Assembly (NCBI RefSeq): GCF_002250705.1
Contig: NZ_NMVP01000036.1
Coordinates: 145,115 to 209,114, forward strand
Direction of reading: 5' to 3'
From: Enemella evansiae
GTDB lineage: Bacteria; Actinomycetota; Actinomycetes; Propionibacteriales; Propionibacteriaceae
Length of the DNA stretch: 64,000 nucleotides
Both the position numbers and the translations under genes were made by a program. Under the pieces are notes generated by a model. It was not told where the DNA came from. It worked only from the letters and a program-made list of their open reading frames with translations, and made no database searches. The number at the start of each line of letters is the position of its first letter. Position 1 is the first letter of the stretch. Below, piece after piece: positions 33,579 to 42,075 of the stretch.

Positions 33579-36002
33579 ATGAGTAACGAGACCTCACCGG
33601 TCGGCGGTGCCGGATCGAACACGACCGCCCCGTATCCCGTCCTGTTCCTCGACGACGTCGTCGTGCTGCCCGGCATGGTCGTTCCCGTCGAACTGGACAA
33701 CAACGCGCAGGCGACGATCGATGCCGCTCGCGCCGCACATCCCGATGATTCATCCCCCGACGCCGGTCGCGACTCCGCGATCCGGCAGCCGCTGCTGATC
33801 GTGCCCCGCATCGAGGGCCGCACCGGCGCCATCGGCACCATCGCCGAGGTCACCCAGGTCGGCCGGCTGCCCTCCGGCGAACCCGCCGCGGTGGTCCGCG
33901 GCCTGCACCGCGCCAGCATCGGCGCCGGCACCGTCGGCCCGGGCGCGGCCCTCTGGGTGCAGGCCACCGAGCTCGACGACGACGGCGCCCCGAGCGGACA
34001 CGCCCGCGAGCTGGCCACCGAGTACAAGACCGTGCTGATGTCGATCCTGCAGACCCGCGGGGCCTGGCAGATCCTCGACGCGGTCCAGCGGATGGACACC
34101 CCGGCCGAGCTGATCGCCGCCGCGAGCTATGCCCCGTGGCTGGACAGCGCGACCAGGCTGCGGTTGCTGGAGACCCTCGATCTGGAGGACCGGCTGGCCG
34201 ACCTGCTGAAGACCGCCAAGGACGTGCTGGCGGAGGTCGAGGTCACCGAGAAGATCCGCGAGGACGTGCGCGAGGGGATGGAGAAGACCCAGCGCGAATA
34301 CCTGCTGCGCCAGCAGCTCGCCGCGATCCGCAAGGAACTCGGCCAACTGTCCGGCGACGAGACCGAGGGCGGCGACGACTACCGCTCCCGGATCGAGGCC
34401 GCGGACCTGCCCGAGGCGGTACGGTCGGCCGCGCTGCGCGAGGCCGACCGGCTGGAGAGCTCGGCCGAGTCCAACCCGGAGACGGGCTGGATCCGGACCT
34501 GGCTGGACACCGTGCTCGACCTGCCCTGGTCGACCCGCACCGACGACAGCACCGACATCGGCGCCGCCCGCGGCGTACTCGATGCCGATCACAGCGGACT
34601 GGACGACGTGAAGGACCGGATCGTCGAATACCTGGCCGTCCGCGCCCGCCGCGAACAGCGTGGGCTGCAGGTCGTCGGCGGCCGCGGTTCCGGCGCGGTG
34701 ATGGCGCTCGTCGGCCCGCCCGGTGTCGGCAAGACCTCGCTCGGCGAATCGGTCGCGCGCGCACTGGGTCGCAAGTTCGTCCGCGTCGCCCTGGGTGGCG
34801 TCCGCGACGAGGCCGAGATCCGCGGTCACCGGCGGACCTATGTCGGCGCGCTGCCCGGCCGGATCGTCCGGGCGATCAAGGAGGCCGGTTCGATGAATCC
34901 GGTCGTGCTGCTCGATGAGATCGACAAGGTCGGCTCGGACTTCCGCGGTGACCCCGCGGCGGCCCTGCTCGAGGTGCTCGACCCGGCGCAGAACCACACC
35001 TTCCGCGATCACTACCTGGAACTGGATCTGGACCTGTCCGATGTGTTGTTCCTGGCGACCGCGAACGTCGCCGAGACCATCCCGGAGGCGCTGCTGGACC
35101 GGATGGAGCTGATCCGCCTCGACGGCTACACCGAGGACGAGAAGGTCTCGATCGCCCGCGATCACCTGCTGGCCCGCCAGCTGGAGCGCGCCGGGCTGAC
35201 CACCGAGGATGTCACCGTCGAGGACGGGGCGCTGCGCCAGCTCGCCACCAACTACACCCGGGAGGCCGGGGTGCGGCAGCTGGAGCGCGGCATCGCCAAG
35301 ATCCTCCGCAAGGTCGCCACCAAGCTGGCCACCAGCACCGACGTCGCCACCCCGGTCGTCGTCGGCGAGGCGGAGGTCACCGACTACCTGGGCCGCGCCC
35401 GGTTCGAGCCGGAGGCGGCTCGCCCGGACGGTATCCCCGGGGTCGCGACCGGCCTGGCCGTGACCGGAGCCGGTGGTGACGTGCTCTACGTCGAGGTCGC
35501 CACCATGCCCGGCAAGCCGGGGCTGACGCTGACCGGTCAGCTGGGTGAGGTGATGAAGGAGTCGGCCGCGATCGCGCTCGGTTTCCTGCGGGCCAACGGC
35601 GAACGGCTCGGCATCGACACCGGCGCGCTGGCCGACAACCAGGTGCACGTGCACTTCCCCGCCGGGGCGGTGCCGAAGGACGGCCCCAGTGCCGGTGTCA
35701 CGATGACCACCGCGCTCGCCTCGCTGCTCACCGGCCGCGAGGTACGCACCGAGGTCGGGATGACCGGCGAGGTGTCGCTGACCGGGCGGGTACTGCCGAT
35801 CGGTGGGGTGAAGCAGAAGCTGATGGCCGCCCATCGTGCGGGCCTCACCGAGGTGATCATCCCCAAGCGCAACGAGCCCGATCTGGACGACGTGCCGGAG
35901 GTGGTCCGCGAGGCGCTGACCGTGCACCTGGCCGAGAACGTGGCCGATGTCATCGACATCGCCCTGGCCCCGGCCGGCGCGGAGCAGGAGTTGGCCGCCT
36001 GA
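33579..36002 (+). CDS. lon: ATP-dependent Lon protease (endopeptidase La)
   Basis: The 807-residue protein has an N-terminal substrate-binding LonN domain (from YPVLFLDDVVVLPGMVVPV), a coiled-coil (REGMEKTQREYLLRQQLAAIRKELG), an AAA+ module with Walker A GPPGVGKTS near residue 380, Walker B VVLLDEIDKVG, and the C-terminal protease domain with catalytic Ser in PKDGPSAGVTM near residue 704 and Lys in LPIGGVKQK. Length is normal for LonA. It degrades misfolded and regulatory proteins in the cytoplasm. No classical heat-shock operator is seen upstream, but a GntR-type palindrome is. Confidence 0.96.
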   Translation: MSNETSPVGGAGSNTTAPYPVLFLDDVVVLPGMVVPVELDNNAQATIDAARAAHPDDSSPDAGRDSAIRQPLLIVPRIEGRTGAIGTIAEVTQVGRLPSGEPAAVVRGLHRASIGAGTVGPGAALWVQATELDDDGAPSGHARELATEYKTVLMSILQTRGAWQILDAVQRMDTPAELIAAASYAPWLDSATRLRLLETLDLEDRLADLLKTAKDVLAEVEVTEKIREDVREGMEKTQREYLLRQQLAAIRKELGQLSGDETEGGDDYRSRIEAADLPEAVRSAALREADRLESSAESNPETGWIRTWLDTVLDLPWSTRTDDSTDIGAARGVLDADHSGLDDVKDRIVEYLAVRARREQRGLQVVGGRGSGAVMALVGPPGVGKTSLGESVARALGRKFVRVALGGVRDEAEIRGHRRTYVGALPGRIVRAIKEAGSMNPVVLLDEIDKVGSDFRGDPAAALLEVLDPAQNHTFRDHYLELDLDLSDVLFLATANVAETIPEALLDRMELIRLDGYTEDEKVSIARDHLLARQLERAGLTTEDVTVEDGALRQLATNYTREAGVRQLERGIAKILRKVATKLATSTDVATPVVVGEAEVTDYLGRARFEPEAARPDGIPGVATGLAVTGAGGDVLYVEVATMPGKPGLTLTGQLGEVMKESAAIALGFLRANGERLGIDTGALADNQVHVHFPAGAVPKDGPSAGVTMTTALASLLTGREVRTEVGMTGEVSLTGRVLPIGGVKQKLMAAHRAGLTEVIIPKRNEPDLDDVPEVVREALTVHLAENVADVIDIALAPAGAEQELAA

Positions 36003-36031
36003 GGGTCTGAGTGCGCAGAATCCCTGCGTGG

Positions 36032-36427
36032 CTAGGAATTGGCGCCGTCGGCATCACGCCGGCGGCGCCATTCTGCTATCACCTCGTCGACGTTCAACCG
36101 GCTGACCACGATCATCGGGCCGGCGTCGCGGCGCAGCCAGGATTCCTTGATCCGCTCGTTCAGGTCGACCACGATCGCCCGGGCCTGGTCCTCGGTGCGG
36201 ACGTCGGCCAGCGCGCGCTGGATCTCGGCTCGCTCGCGGCGCAGTTGCAGGGTCTCCGGCAGTGGCGGTTTGAGGCCCTCGCGTTCGAGTTTGGCCTTGA
36301 TCCACCAGCCCTCGTCGCGGTCGCCGAGGTTGGGGATCGGTTTGCCCTCACCCGGCAGGTTGTCGAACTCGCCGCGCTCGATGGCCTCGCGGATCTGGCG
36401 TTCGATCCAGCTCTCGAACCTGACCAT
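36032..36427 (-). CDS. DUF1992 (DnaJ-associated) family protein
   Basis: The 131-residue protein has the DUF1992 signature: WIERQIREAIERGEFDNLPGEGKPIP followed by WWIKAKLEREGLKPPLPETLQLRRE. The family is sometimes fused to or located with DnaJ and may help protein folding, but the function is not established. It is convergent with lon, and its 3' end carries a hairpin that can terminate lon transcription. The M20 peptidase gene ends 13 bp upstream, so both may share a transcript. Confidence 0.88.
   Translation of the reverse strand: MVRFESWIERQIREAIERGEFDNLPGEGKPIPNLGDRDEGWWIKAKLEREGLKPPLPETLQLRRERAEIQRALADVRTEDQARAIVVDLNERIKESWLRRDAGPMIVVSRLNVDEVIAEWRRRRDADGANS
36041..36069 (+). terminator. 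Probable terminator of lon
   Basis: GGCGCCGTCGGC-ATCAC-GCCGGCGGCGCC forms a 12-bp stem with one pair that is G-U in plus-strand RNA but a mismatch (A-C) on the other strand, so it favours the lon direction. It is followed by ATTCT. It overlaps the end of the DUF1992 coding region. Confidence 0.5.
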
Positions 36428-36439
36428 CAGACCCCCTCG

Positions 36440-37771
36440 TCAGGACTGGGCGAGCCGTTCCAGGAACAGCGCCTCCGCCCCGGCCGCCTTACCGAAATCC
36501 CCCAGGTGCAGGGATTCGTCGGTGGAGTGCATCCGCGAGGTCGGGTCGACGACCGCAGTGGCGAGCACCAGCGCGTCGGGGTAGCGCTCCATGAACGCAG
36601 CCGCGAGCGGGATCGACCCGCCGAGGCCCATCTCGACCACCTCGGTGCCCCAGGCCTCGGCGTACGCCTTCCGTGCGGTCTCGGCGTACGGTCCGGTGAG
36701 CGGCATTTCCGAGGGGCTGCCCTGCTCGCCCATGGTGACCTCGACGTGCGCACCCCAGGGGGCGTGCGCCTTGAGGTGCTCGGCGACCCGCTGCTGGGCC
36801 CGCGCGGGGTCGTCGCCGGCGGCGAGCCGGATGCTGACCTTGGCCCGGGCCGACGGAATGAGGGTGTTGGAGGCCTTGGCGACCGGGGTGGTGTCGATGC
36901 CGATCACGGTGATCGCCGGCTTGGTCCACATCCGCTGCACCAGCGGACCCTCGCCGATGAACTCGACCCCCTCCAGCAGCCCGGCCTCGTTCCGCAGCCG
37001 GTCCTCGGGGTAGTCCAGGTCGGGGGCATCGGTGCTCACAAGTCCCTCCACGGCGACGTTTCCGGCGTCGTCGTGCAGGCTGGCCAGGATCCGGGTGAGC
37101 GCCATCAGCGCGTCGGGGGCGACGCCGCCGTACTGCCCGGAGTGCAGGCCGTGATCGAGGGTGGAGACCTCGACGACCAGGTCGGTCATGCCGCGCAACC
37201 GGGTGGTGAAGGCCGGTTGGCCGACGTCCCAGTTGCCGGAATCGGCGATCACGAAGACATCGCAGGCGAGCTGGTCGCCGTGCTCGGCGAAGAAGTCCTC
37301 GAGGCTGGGCGAGCCGATCTCCTCCTCACCCTCGACGAAGACGGTCACCCCGACCGGCGGCTTGCCGTCGAAGGCGCGCAGCGCGGCCAGGTGGACACCG
37401 AAGCCGCCCTTGTCGTCGGCCGCGCCGCGGGCATAGAGGCGGCCGTCGCGTTCGGTGGCGGTGAACGGGTCGCTGGCCCACTGGGTCTCGTCGCCGGGCG
37501 GCTGGACGTCGTGGTGGGCATAGAGCGTTACGGTCGGTTTCCCTTCCGGGGCAGGGAATTTCCCGACCACCGCGGGCCGGCCGCCGCCCGCGGAGAGGAT
37601 CTCCACCTGGGCGCCGAGTGCGCGCAGCTTGTCGGCGACGAAGTCGGCGCTGCGGCGTACATCGTCGGCCCGTTCGGGGTCCGCGCTCACCGAGGGGATG
37701 GCGATCAACTCGGCCAGGTCGGTCCGCACCGACGGCAGTACCCGGTCAACGGCGGCAAGAACGTCACTCAT
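36440..37771 (-). CDS. M20-family metallopeptidase (dipeptidase)
   Basis: ATG 37771 (MSDVLAAVDRVLP) gives 443 residues; a GTG three codons upstream is an alternative. Metal ligands of M20 enzymes are visible: His and the general-acid Asp in YAHHDVQPPG, Asp in ARGAADDKGGF, Glu-Glu in VEGEEEIGS, Asp in VIADSGNW and the last His in STDESLHLGDF. The dimerisation lid domain lies between. It resembles cytosolic actinobacterial dipeptidases or Xaa-His-type dipeptidases. No signal peptide is present. Confidence 0.9.
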   Translation of the reverse strand: MSDVLAAVDRVLPSVRTDLAELIAIPSVSADPERADDVRRSADFVADKLRALGAQVEILSAGGGRPAVVGKFPAPEGKPTVTLYAHHDVQPPGDETQWASDPFTATERDGRLYARGAADDKGGFGVHLAALRAFDGKPPVGVTVFVEGEEEIGSPSLEDFFAEHGDQLACDVFVIADSGNWDVGQPAFTTRLRGMTDLVVEVSTLDHGLHSGQYGGVAPDALMALTRILASLHDDAGNVAVEGLVSTDAPDLDYPEDRLRNEAGLLEGVEFIGEGPLVQRMWTKPAITVIGIDTTPVAKASNTLIPSARAKVSIRLAAGDDPARAQQRVAEHLKAHAPWGAHVEVTMGEQGSPSEMPLTGPYAETARKAYAEAWGTEVVEMGLGGSIPLAAAFMERYPDALVLATAVVDPTSRMHSTDESLHLGDFGKAAGAEALFLERLAQS

Positions 37772-37804
37772 GCCCGCCACTCTAGTCAGCGTGCGGCGGT
37801 CCGA

Positions 37805-37843
37805 GCGGGGTACGCCCGGCCCCGAGCGCCGGGCGTACCCCGC
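37805..37843 (-). terminator. Strong hairpin after secreted protein 1
   Basis: GCGGGGTACGCCCGG at 37805-37819 pairs perfectly over 15 bp with CCGGGCGTACCCCGC at 37829-37843, with a 9-nt loop. It starts 7 bp after the stop of secreted protein 1. There is no U-tract, so termination efficiency is uncertain, as is common for actinobacterial I-shaped hairpins. Confidence 0.7.
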
Positions 37844-37849
37844 CGGGTC

Positions 37850-38779
37850 TCAGACCCCGGTGCTGGGCAGACCGCCGCTGGCCTCCGGGGTGGTGCGGGT
37901 GCCGGACGAGGCGGGCCCGGCCGGGTTCTTCGGCTGCTCGCCGGTGCCGGCCCAGATCGGGAAGGTGAACTTGCCGCGGACCAGCGCGCCGGCCGAATCG
38001 CCGGTCACGTCGTAACTCCCGTTGGCCCCGGACGGCCAGCCGCCGGCGGGTGCCGGGAAGACCAGCAGTGCGGTCCCGTCCGGCCCGGCGGTCTGGTGCG
38101 CGTTGGCCCAGGGTGCGGACTGACGATTGGGCAGCACCGAGCCGTCCAGCCGTTCGCCGGGGTTGGCGCCGGAGATCGCCAGGGTCAGCGGGGCGTGCGG
38201 GCCCGAGGGCAGCCGGAGGTCGGCGGTCAGCCGGGCGCTGCGGGTCACCCGGAAGGTCGTGCTCTCGACCTGACCGGTGTTGCTGGTGACGGTGAAGCGG
38301 TAGTCGGTGCCGACCAGCCAGCCGGCGCTGGGCGGCGGGATGGTCGCGCTGACCGAGCCATCGACGCCGGCCCGGAGCTCGTAGTGGTACGCGGCCTCAC
38401 CCTGGCCGACCGCGCCGCCGTCGATGTCGACCCAGCCGCCGGGCGCCAGCCCGGTGACGGTCACCTCGAGGTTGTCCCGGGACGCGACCGGGGTCTGGAA
38501 GGCGACGCTCATCCGAGTGGTCGGGGTTGCGGTCGGGGTGCTGGACCCGGTCGCCGTCGGAGTCGCCTTCGGCGTACCGGTGCTGGTGGGCTTCGCGGTC
38601 GGCGTGGGCTTGCCGGTCGAGGTGGGCTTCGCGCTGGTCGTGGGTTTAGCGGTGACCGCCGGCGTACCCGGCGCGACCGGGGAGGGCGTCGCGAGTGCCG
38701 GACCGAGGCCGAGGACGAGAACGCCGGTGGCACCGGCGGCGAGTGCGGAGAGTCGGGCGAGGCTGCTGCGGGTGGACAT
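37850..38779 (-). CDS. Secreted protein 1 with two Gly-Trp modules and C-terminal LPSTGV-stop
   Basis: ATG 38779 follows CAGGAGTCC and gives 309 residues. A signal peptide (MSTRSSLARLSALAAGATGVLVLGLGPALA) is followed by a Thr/Pro/Lys-rich linker of about 50 residues and two beta-rich modules, each ending with a P-P-x-x-G-W-x-x-G-x-x-Y type strand (PPSAGWLVGTDYRF and PAPAGGWPSGANGSYDV). The C-terminus is EASGGLPSTGV immediately before TGA. LPSTG looks like a sortase signal but no hydrophobic or basic tail follows, in any frame. Four paralogues share these traits. The protein is probably cell-wall associated; function is not known. Confidence 0.8.
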   Translation of the reverse strand: MSTRSSLARLSALAAGATGVLVLGLGPALATPSPVAPGTPAVTAKPTTSAKPTSTGKPTPTAKPTSTGTPKATPTATGSSTPTATPTTRMSVAFQTPVASRDNLEVTVTGLAPGGWVDIDGGAVGQGEAAYHYELRAGVDGSVSATIPPPSAGWLVGTDYRFTVTSNTGQVESTTFRVTRSARLTADLRLPSGPHAPLTLAISGANPGERLDGSVLPNRQSAPWANAHQTAGPDGTALLVFPAPAGGWPSGANGSYDVTGDSAGALVRGKFTFPIWAGTGEQPKNPAGPASSGTRTTPEASGGLPSTGV

Positions 38780-38845
38780 GATGGACTCCTGGGGCCGTAG
38801 GGATCGCCGCATTCCCTTTCCTGGCGGGTTTTGCGGTCACCGGAG

Positions 38846-38872
38846 AGGAGTACGCCCACCGGGCCGGAGTTC
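38846..38872 (-). promoter_or_regulatory. Putative ECF-sigma promoter of secreted protein 1
   Basis: On the minus strand, GAAC at 38872-38869 is followed after 14 bases by GCGTACTCCT. The same GAAC/CAAC-N14-GCG(T/G)ACTCCT arrangement occurs before the ECF sigma gene and before secreted protein 5. The AAC core fits ECF -35 elements. The GGCGTAC part is a common word in this genome, so chance similarity is possible. Confidence 0.5.
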
Positions 38873-38921
38873 CGCCGGCGTGGTCACGACTCGATGACGA
38901 TCTCCCGGCGGAGCCAGCCCG

Positions 38922-39482
38922 TCAGGCCGTGCCCGGGGTACGCGTCGGCGGCCGGGTCTTGGTGGGGCTCTTGGTCGGCGGCCGGGTTGTCGTCCGGGTC
39001 GGCTTCGGGGACGTCGTGGGCTCGGCGGTCTCGGTCGGTACCGGGGTGATCGGGATCGGGGTCGGCGTGACCGACGGGGTGGGTGTCGGCGTCAGGGTCG
39101 GTGTCGGCCGGTGGGTCGTCGGCCGCGGCGCCGGGGGCTGGGGGGCGGGCGGCGGGGTGGGCGTGGGGGTCGGCTCCGGGGTCGACGTCGGGCTCGGTGT
39201 CGGCAGCTCCGGGGTCGGCGACACACTGGCCGGCGGCGTCGGCGTACCGGCCGGCAGCATCGACCCGTTGCCGTGGGTGACCTGGAAACCGGCCGCACCG
39301 ACGGCCAGGCCGGCCGCCACCGCGGCGGCAGCGACGGGCAGCAGCCAGCGCTGCACGGGCCGACCTGCCCGGGCCGCGGGTTCAGCAAGAATCCTCGCCA
39401 GCATGGCATCGGCCCCGGGTAGCTCGCGCTCGCGCAGCGGGTCGATGCTCGGCCGGTTGGGGTCCATCCCGTTCGCTGTCAT
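38922..39482 (-). CDS. Probable membrane anti-sigma factor with Pro/Thr-rich extracytoplasmic tail
   Basis: ATG 39482 has an excellent AAGGAGGAGG ribosome-binding site; a GTG at 39608 overlapping the sigma stop is an alternative start adding 42 polar residues. The 186-residue protein has a short cytoplasmic part (LRERELPGADAMLARILAEP), one membrane helix (WLLPVAAAAVAAGLAVGAAGF) and a 130-residue Pro/Thr/Ser-rich tail outside. No zinc-binding anti-sigma (HxxxCxxC) motif is visible. Position right after the ECF sigma gene is the main reason for the call. The tail could span or sense the cell wall. Confidence 0.65.
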   Translation of the reverse strand: MTANGMDPNRPSIDPLRERELPGADAMLARILAEPAARAGRPVQRWLLPVAAAAVAAGLAVGAAGFQVTHGNGSMLPAGTPTPPASVSPTPELPTPSPTSTPEPTPTPTPPPAPQPPAPRPTTHRPTPTLTPTPTPSVTPTPIPITPVPTETAEPTTSPKPTRTTTRPPTKSPTKTRPPTRTPGTA

Positions 39483-39594
39483 GCCGGGGCCTCCTCCTTT
39501 CCGATCCGCGTTGTCTGAGTGGTCTGGTTTGTCTGACCGCCCGGAAGGAGTCCGGGTCGGGCTCGGAGGTTCCATCCTCTGAATGAGATGTTGC

Positions 39595-40203
39595 TCATCC
39601 CTCGTCACCCCCGAGCAGCCGCGCGACCTCGGTGGTCGCCAGCTTCTGCCGAGCCCGGGACAGCCGGGATTTCACCGTGCCGACCGGTACCCCGAGCACC
39701 TCGGCGCATTCGGCCAGCTCGAGCCCGCTCCACACGACCAGTTCGATGACCGCGCGCTGGTTCTCCGGCAGTTGGGCGAGCACCTGGCGTACCCGGGCCA
39801 TCCCGGCCTCCTGGGCGAGCCAGTCGCCGACATTGTCCTGCGGGCCGCCGGGCTCGTCGCCGATCCGCCGGGCCAGCCGGAGCCGACGCTTGCCGCCGCG
39901 GGCGCTGTTCAGCACCTCGTGCCGGGCCATCGACAGCAGGATCGGCGCCGCGGACTGCCGGCGCAGCGGGTCGACGCGGCCCTCACAGGCCCGGCGCCAG
40001 AGGGTCGCGAAGGTCGCCTGGGTGAGATCCTCGGCCAGCGCCCAGGAGGCGGTCGCACGGAAGCAGAAGTTGTAGACGAGCTTGTTGTAGCGCCGGAAGA
40101 GGAACGCGAAATCGGCCTCGACGCGGTCCTGCAGGCCACGCCAGAGGATCTCGTCGGTCGGCTCGGGCAGCGCGGTCATGGGCGCCACCACCAACTCCAC
40201 CAT
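39595..40203 (-). CDS. ECF-type RNA polymerase sigma factor
   Basis: ATG 40203 (MVELVV) follows GACAGGAGG and gives 202 residues. Region 2 is FAFLFRRYNKLVYNFCFRATASWALAEDLTQATFATLWRRA and region 4 is LPENQRAVIELVVWSGLELAECAEVLGVPVGTVKSRLSRARQKL, the complete minimal ECF architecture. The membrane protein that follows is the likely anti-sigma factor. Its promoter region carries an AAC-N14-GCGGACTCCT motif shared with two of the secreted-protein genes, which suggests autoregulation and a small surface-protein regulon. Confidence 0.92.
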   Translation of the reverse strand: MVELVVAPMTALPEPTDEILWRGLQDRVEADFAFLFRRYNKLVYNFCFRATASWALAEDLTQATFATLWRRACEGRVDPLRRQSAAPILLSMARHEVLNSARGGKRRLRLARRIGDEPGGPQDNVGDWLAQEAGMARVRQVLAQLPENQRAVIELVVWSGLELAECAEVLGVPVGTVKSRLSRARQKLATTEVARLLGGDEG

Positions 40204-40247
40204 CGTCCCCTCCTGTCAGGCCCGCCGGCCAGACGTGTCCGAACCGG

Positions 40248-40274
40248 AGGAGTCCGCCGTCCGGGTGTGCGTTC
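40248..40274 (-). promoter_or_regulatory. Putative autoregulated ECF promoter of the sigma gene
   Basis: GAAC at 40274-40271, 14 bases, then GCGGACTCCT, read on the minus strand, ends about 45 bp before the sigma ATG. Spacing is identical to the motifs before secreted proteins 1 and 5. Confidence 0.5.
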
Positions 40275-40368
40275 CGCGAGCGAATAACGGTTGCATAACG
40301 GCGGCTCGGTCTGCTGCCGGCTCGTCCCGTGCTGATCGTATGGCCGTCCCGTGTCGTTGTCGGCCGCT

Positions 40369-40923
40369 TCAGACGCCCGTCTTGGCCAGGCCACCGCTGG
40401 CCTCACGCGCTGCGCCGGCGGGGTTCCGCGTCGCAGCGGGCTTCGTGGGGGTCGCCTTGGCCGCGCCGGACGGGGTGCGGAAGGTTCCAGTCCGGTGTCC
40501 GGCCCCCTGTGAGTCGCCGCCGACACCCCACAGGTAGGTGGAGTTGGCGGGCCAGCGCCCGTTCGGCGGGGCGAGTCGGAGCACGGCGCGGCCGTTGGCG
40601 TCGGCGCGCGCTGTGTCGATGGTCTCGGCCTGCGCCTGGTCGTCCCGACCGGCCGCCGCGGAGACCTGCGATCCGGGCCGGGCGCCGGTGACCACCAGCA
40701 CCGCCGGCGCGGTGAGGCTGCCGGGCGCCTGCACGCTGACGGTCAGCTTCCGCTCGGCGGGCTTGGTCGGCGGTCGGCTGGTGGTGGGAGCTGGGGTGAC
40801 CGTGCCGTGCGGGGTGCCCGGTGCGGCGGGCGTTGGTGCGGCGATCGCTGTGGGTACGGCGAATGCGGCCCCGGCGAGTGCGGTGCCGGCGATCGCCAGG
40901 GCGATTCGGTGCCGGGTCTTCAT
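40369..40923 (-). CDS. Secreted protein 2, single Gly-Trp module, C-terminal LAKTGV-stop
   Basis: ATG 40923 follows AAAGGAGCC and gives 184 residues. It has a signal peptide (MKTRHRIALAIAGTALAGAAFAVPTAIA), a short Thr/Pro linker and one beta-rich module (LTVSVQAPGSLTAPAVLVVTG...APPNGRWPANSTYLWGV). In this copy the motif reads G-R-W. After an Ala/Lys/Pro linker it ends EASGGLAKTGV-stop. It is the smallest of the five paralogues and lies upstream of the sigma gene on the same strand. Confidence 0.8.
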   Translation of the reverse strand: MKTRHRIALAIAGTALAGAAFAVPTAIAAPTPAAPGTPHGTVTPAPTTSRPPTKPAERKLTVSVQAPGSLTAPAVLVVTGARPGSQVSAAAGRDDQAQAETIDTARADANGRAVLRLAPPNGRWPANSTYLWGVGGDSQGAGHRTGTFRTPSGAAKATPTKPAATRNPAGAAREASGGLAKTGV

Positions 40924-40955
40924 GGCGGGCTCCTTTGTCCGAACTGTGTGTGCAG

Positions 40956-40983
40956 TGAGATGGCCGGCCAGACCGAAAAGTTG
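40956..40983 (-). promoter_or_regulatory. Shared promoter motif of secreted protein 2
   Basis: Minus-strand CAACTTTTC at 40983-40975, 12 bases, CATCTCA at 40962-40956. The same sequence with exactly the same spacing precedes secreted proteins 3 and 4. It fits a -35 (CAACTT) and -10 (ATCTCA) pair with a 16-nt spacer. Confidence 0.65.
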
Positions 40984-40999
40984 GCTGCCGGGGTGAAAA

Positions 41000-41044
41000 A
41001 AACGATCGGTCCGGATCCGGCTTCCCCAAGCCGAACCCGGACCG
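41000..41044 (-). terminator. Rho-independent terminator of secreted protein 3
   Basis: On the minus strand 41044-41007 forms a 17-bp stem (CGGTCCGGGTTCGGCTT against AAGCCGGATCCGGACCG) with a CCCC/GGGG loop. Two of the pairs are G-U only in minus-strand RNA. Four bases further a run of seven T follows. This is a textbook terminator. Confidence 0.9.
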
Positions 41045-41074
41045 ACCGAGACCTCTGCCGGCGTACCGGTCCTG

Positions 41075-41944
41075 TCAGACGCCGGTCTTCGCCAGGCCGC
41101 CGCTGCTGTCCTTGGTGGTGGTGGTGCCGCCGCCGGTGCTCTTGCCGCCGTGGAAGGTGAAGCTGGCCTCGTAGAAGTGGTCACCCATGCCCTCCTGGTC
41201 GACGACCACGGTGTACTTCTGGCCGTCCACCCAGCCGCCCTTGGGCGCCGGGATGCTGAGCGTGATGGTGCCGTCCTTGCCGACAGGTCCGTAGCTGCGG
41301 ATCTCGGCGCCGTCGGTGCCGTCGGGGCCGACGGATGCGGACATCTTGGTCCCCGGGGTCAGGCCCTTCATGTGGACGACGGCCGGGGCGGTGCTGCTGC
41401 TCGGCGGCGTCAGCGTGCCGGTGCCCGTCTTGCTGCCGGCCGGGGTGGTGAAGTGCTTCGTGACGACCGTGCCGTTCACCTCGACGCGCACCTCATAGGT
41501 CAGGCTGGGGATCCAGCCATCCTTCGGTGCCGACAGCACGGTCCGTGCCGAGTGATCGACGACCCTGCCGCTGCCCGAGCTCACCACCTTGTCGGTGCCC
41601 GGTTCGCCGATCGAGGCCGAGATGGTGTCGCTGGTCGCGCCGCTCACGTTGACCACGACCGGGGCGGTCAGCGACTCCGGCGCCGACGCCGAGACCGACA
41701 GCGGGCCGACCGGTGCCTGCGTGGGTGTCCGGGTCGCGGTCGGGGTGCTGGTCGCCGAGGGAGTACTCGTCGCCTTCGCCGTGTTGGTGGCGGTCGCCTT
41801 CGGCGTGTTGGTGGCGGCCGGCTTGCCGGTCGCGCTCGGGGTCGCGGTCGGCGCGGCCATGGCCAGCGGGGCGCTCAGCGCGAGGCCGGCGATGCCGGCG
41901 GTCAGTGCGGAGGCGATGGCGGCGGTACGCGTGCTCTTCTTCAT
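41075..41944 (-). CDS. Secreted protein 3, two Gly-Trp modules, C-terminal LAKTGV-stop
   Basis: ATG 41944 follows CAGGAGACAG and gives 289 residues. The signal peptide (TRTAAIASALTAGIAGLALS) is identical to that of secreted protein 4. An Ala/Thr/Pro/Lys linker leads to module 1 (ending APKDGWIPSLTYEVRVEV) and module 2 (LTPPSSSTAPAVVHMKGLTPG...PAPKGGWVDGQKYTVVV...FYEASFTF). It ends GGTTTTKDSSGGLAKTGV-stop. It is a recent tandem duplicate of secreted protein 4, with conserved promoter and 5'-leader hairpin. Cell-surface or wall association is inferred. Confidence 0.82.
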   Translation of the reverse strand: MKKSTRTAAIASALTAGIAGLALSAPLAMAAPTATPSATGKPAATNTPKATATNTAKATSTPSATSTPTATRTPTQAPVGPLSVSASAPESLTAPVVVNVSGATSDTISASIGEPGTDKVVSSGSGRVVDHSARTVLSAPKDGWIPSLTYEVRVEVNGTVVTKHFTTPAGSKTGTGTLTPPSSSTAPAVVHMKGLTPGTKMSASVGPDGTDGAEIRSYGPVGKDGTITLSIPAPKGGWVDGQKYTVVVDQEGMGDHFYEASFTFHGGKSTGGGTTTTKDSSGGLAKTGV

Positions 41945-41962
41945 GGTCTGTCTCCTGATTCG

Positions 41963-41980
41963 GGAGCCGCCGTCGGCTCC
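41963..41980 (-). promoter_or_regulatory. 5'-leader hairpin of secreted protein 3
   Basis: GGAGCC-N6-GGCTCC forms a 6-bp stem with a 6-nt loop about 20 bp before the start codon. The stem is identical in the leader of secreted protein 4 while four of the six loop bases differ, which suggests that structure is kept. Confidence 0.5.
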
Positions 41981-41990
41981 GTACACCCGT

Positions 41991-42018
41991 TGAGATGGTC
42001 GACGTCCGGGAAAAGTTG
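41991..42018 (-). promoter_or_regulatory. Shared promoter motif of secreted protein 3
   Basis: Minus-strand CAACTTTTC at 42018-42010, 12 bases, CATCTCA at 41997-41991; same sequence and spacing as for secreted proteins 2 and 4. Confidence 0.65.
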
Positions 42019-42075
42019 CCTGAGGGTGGGCTTTTCGGTCCGGAAGGTTCCGCTCGGATCTCTGGTACGCCGACA

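Noticed and set aside
33513..33579. CIRCE or HAIR heat-shock operator before lon
   Set aside because: No CIRCE inverted repeat or HspR-type CTTGAG-N7-CTCAAG is present; the only clear dyad is the GntR-type palindrome.
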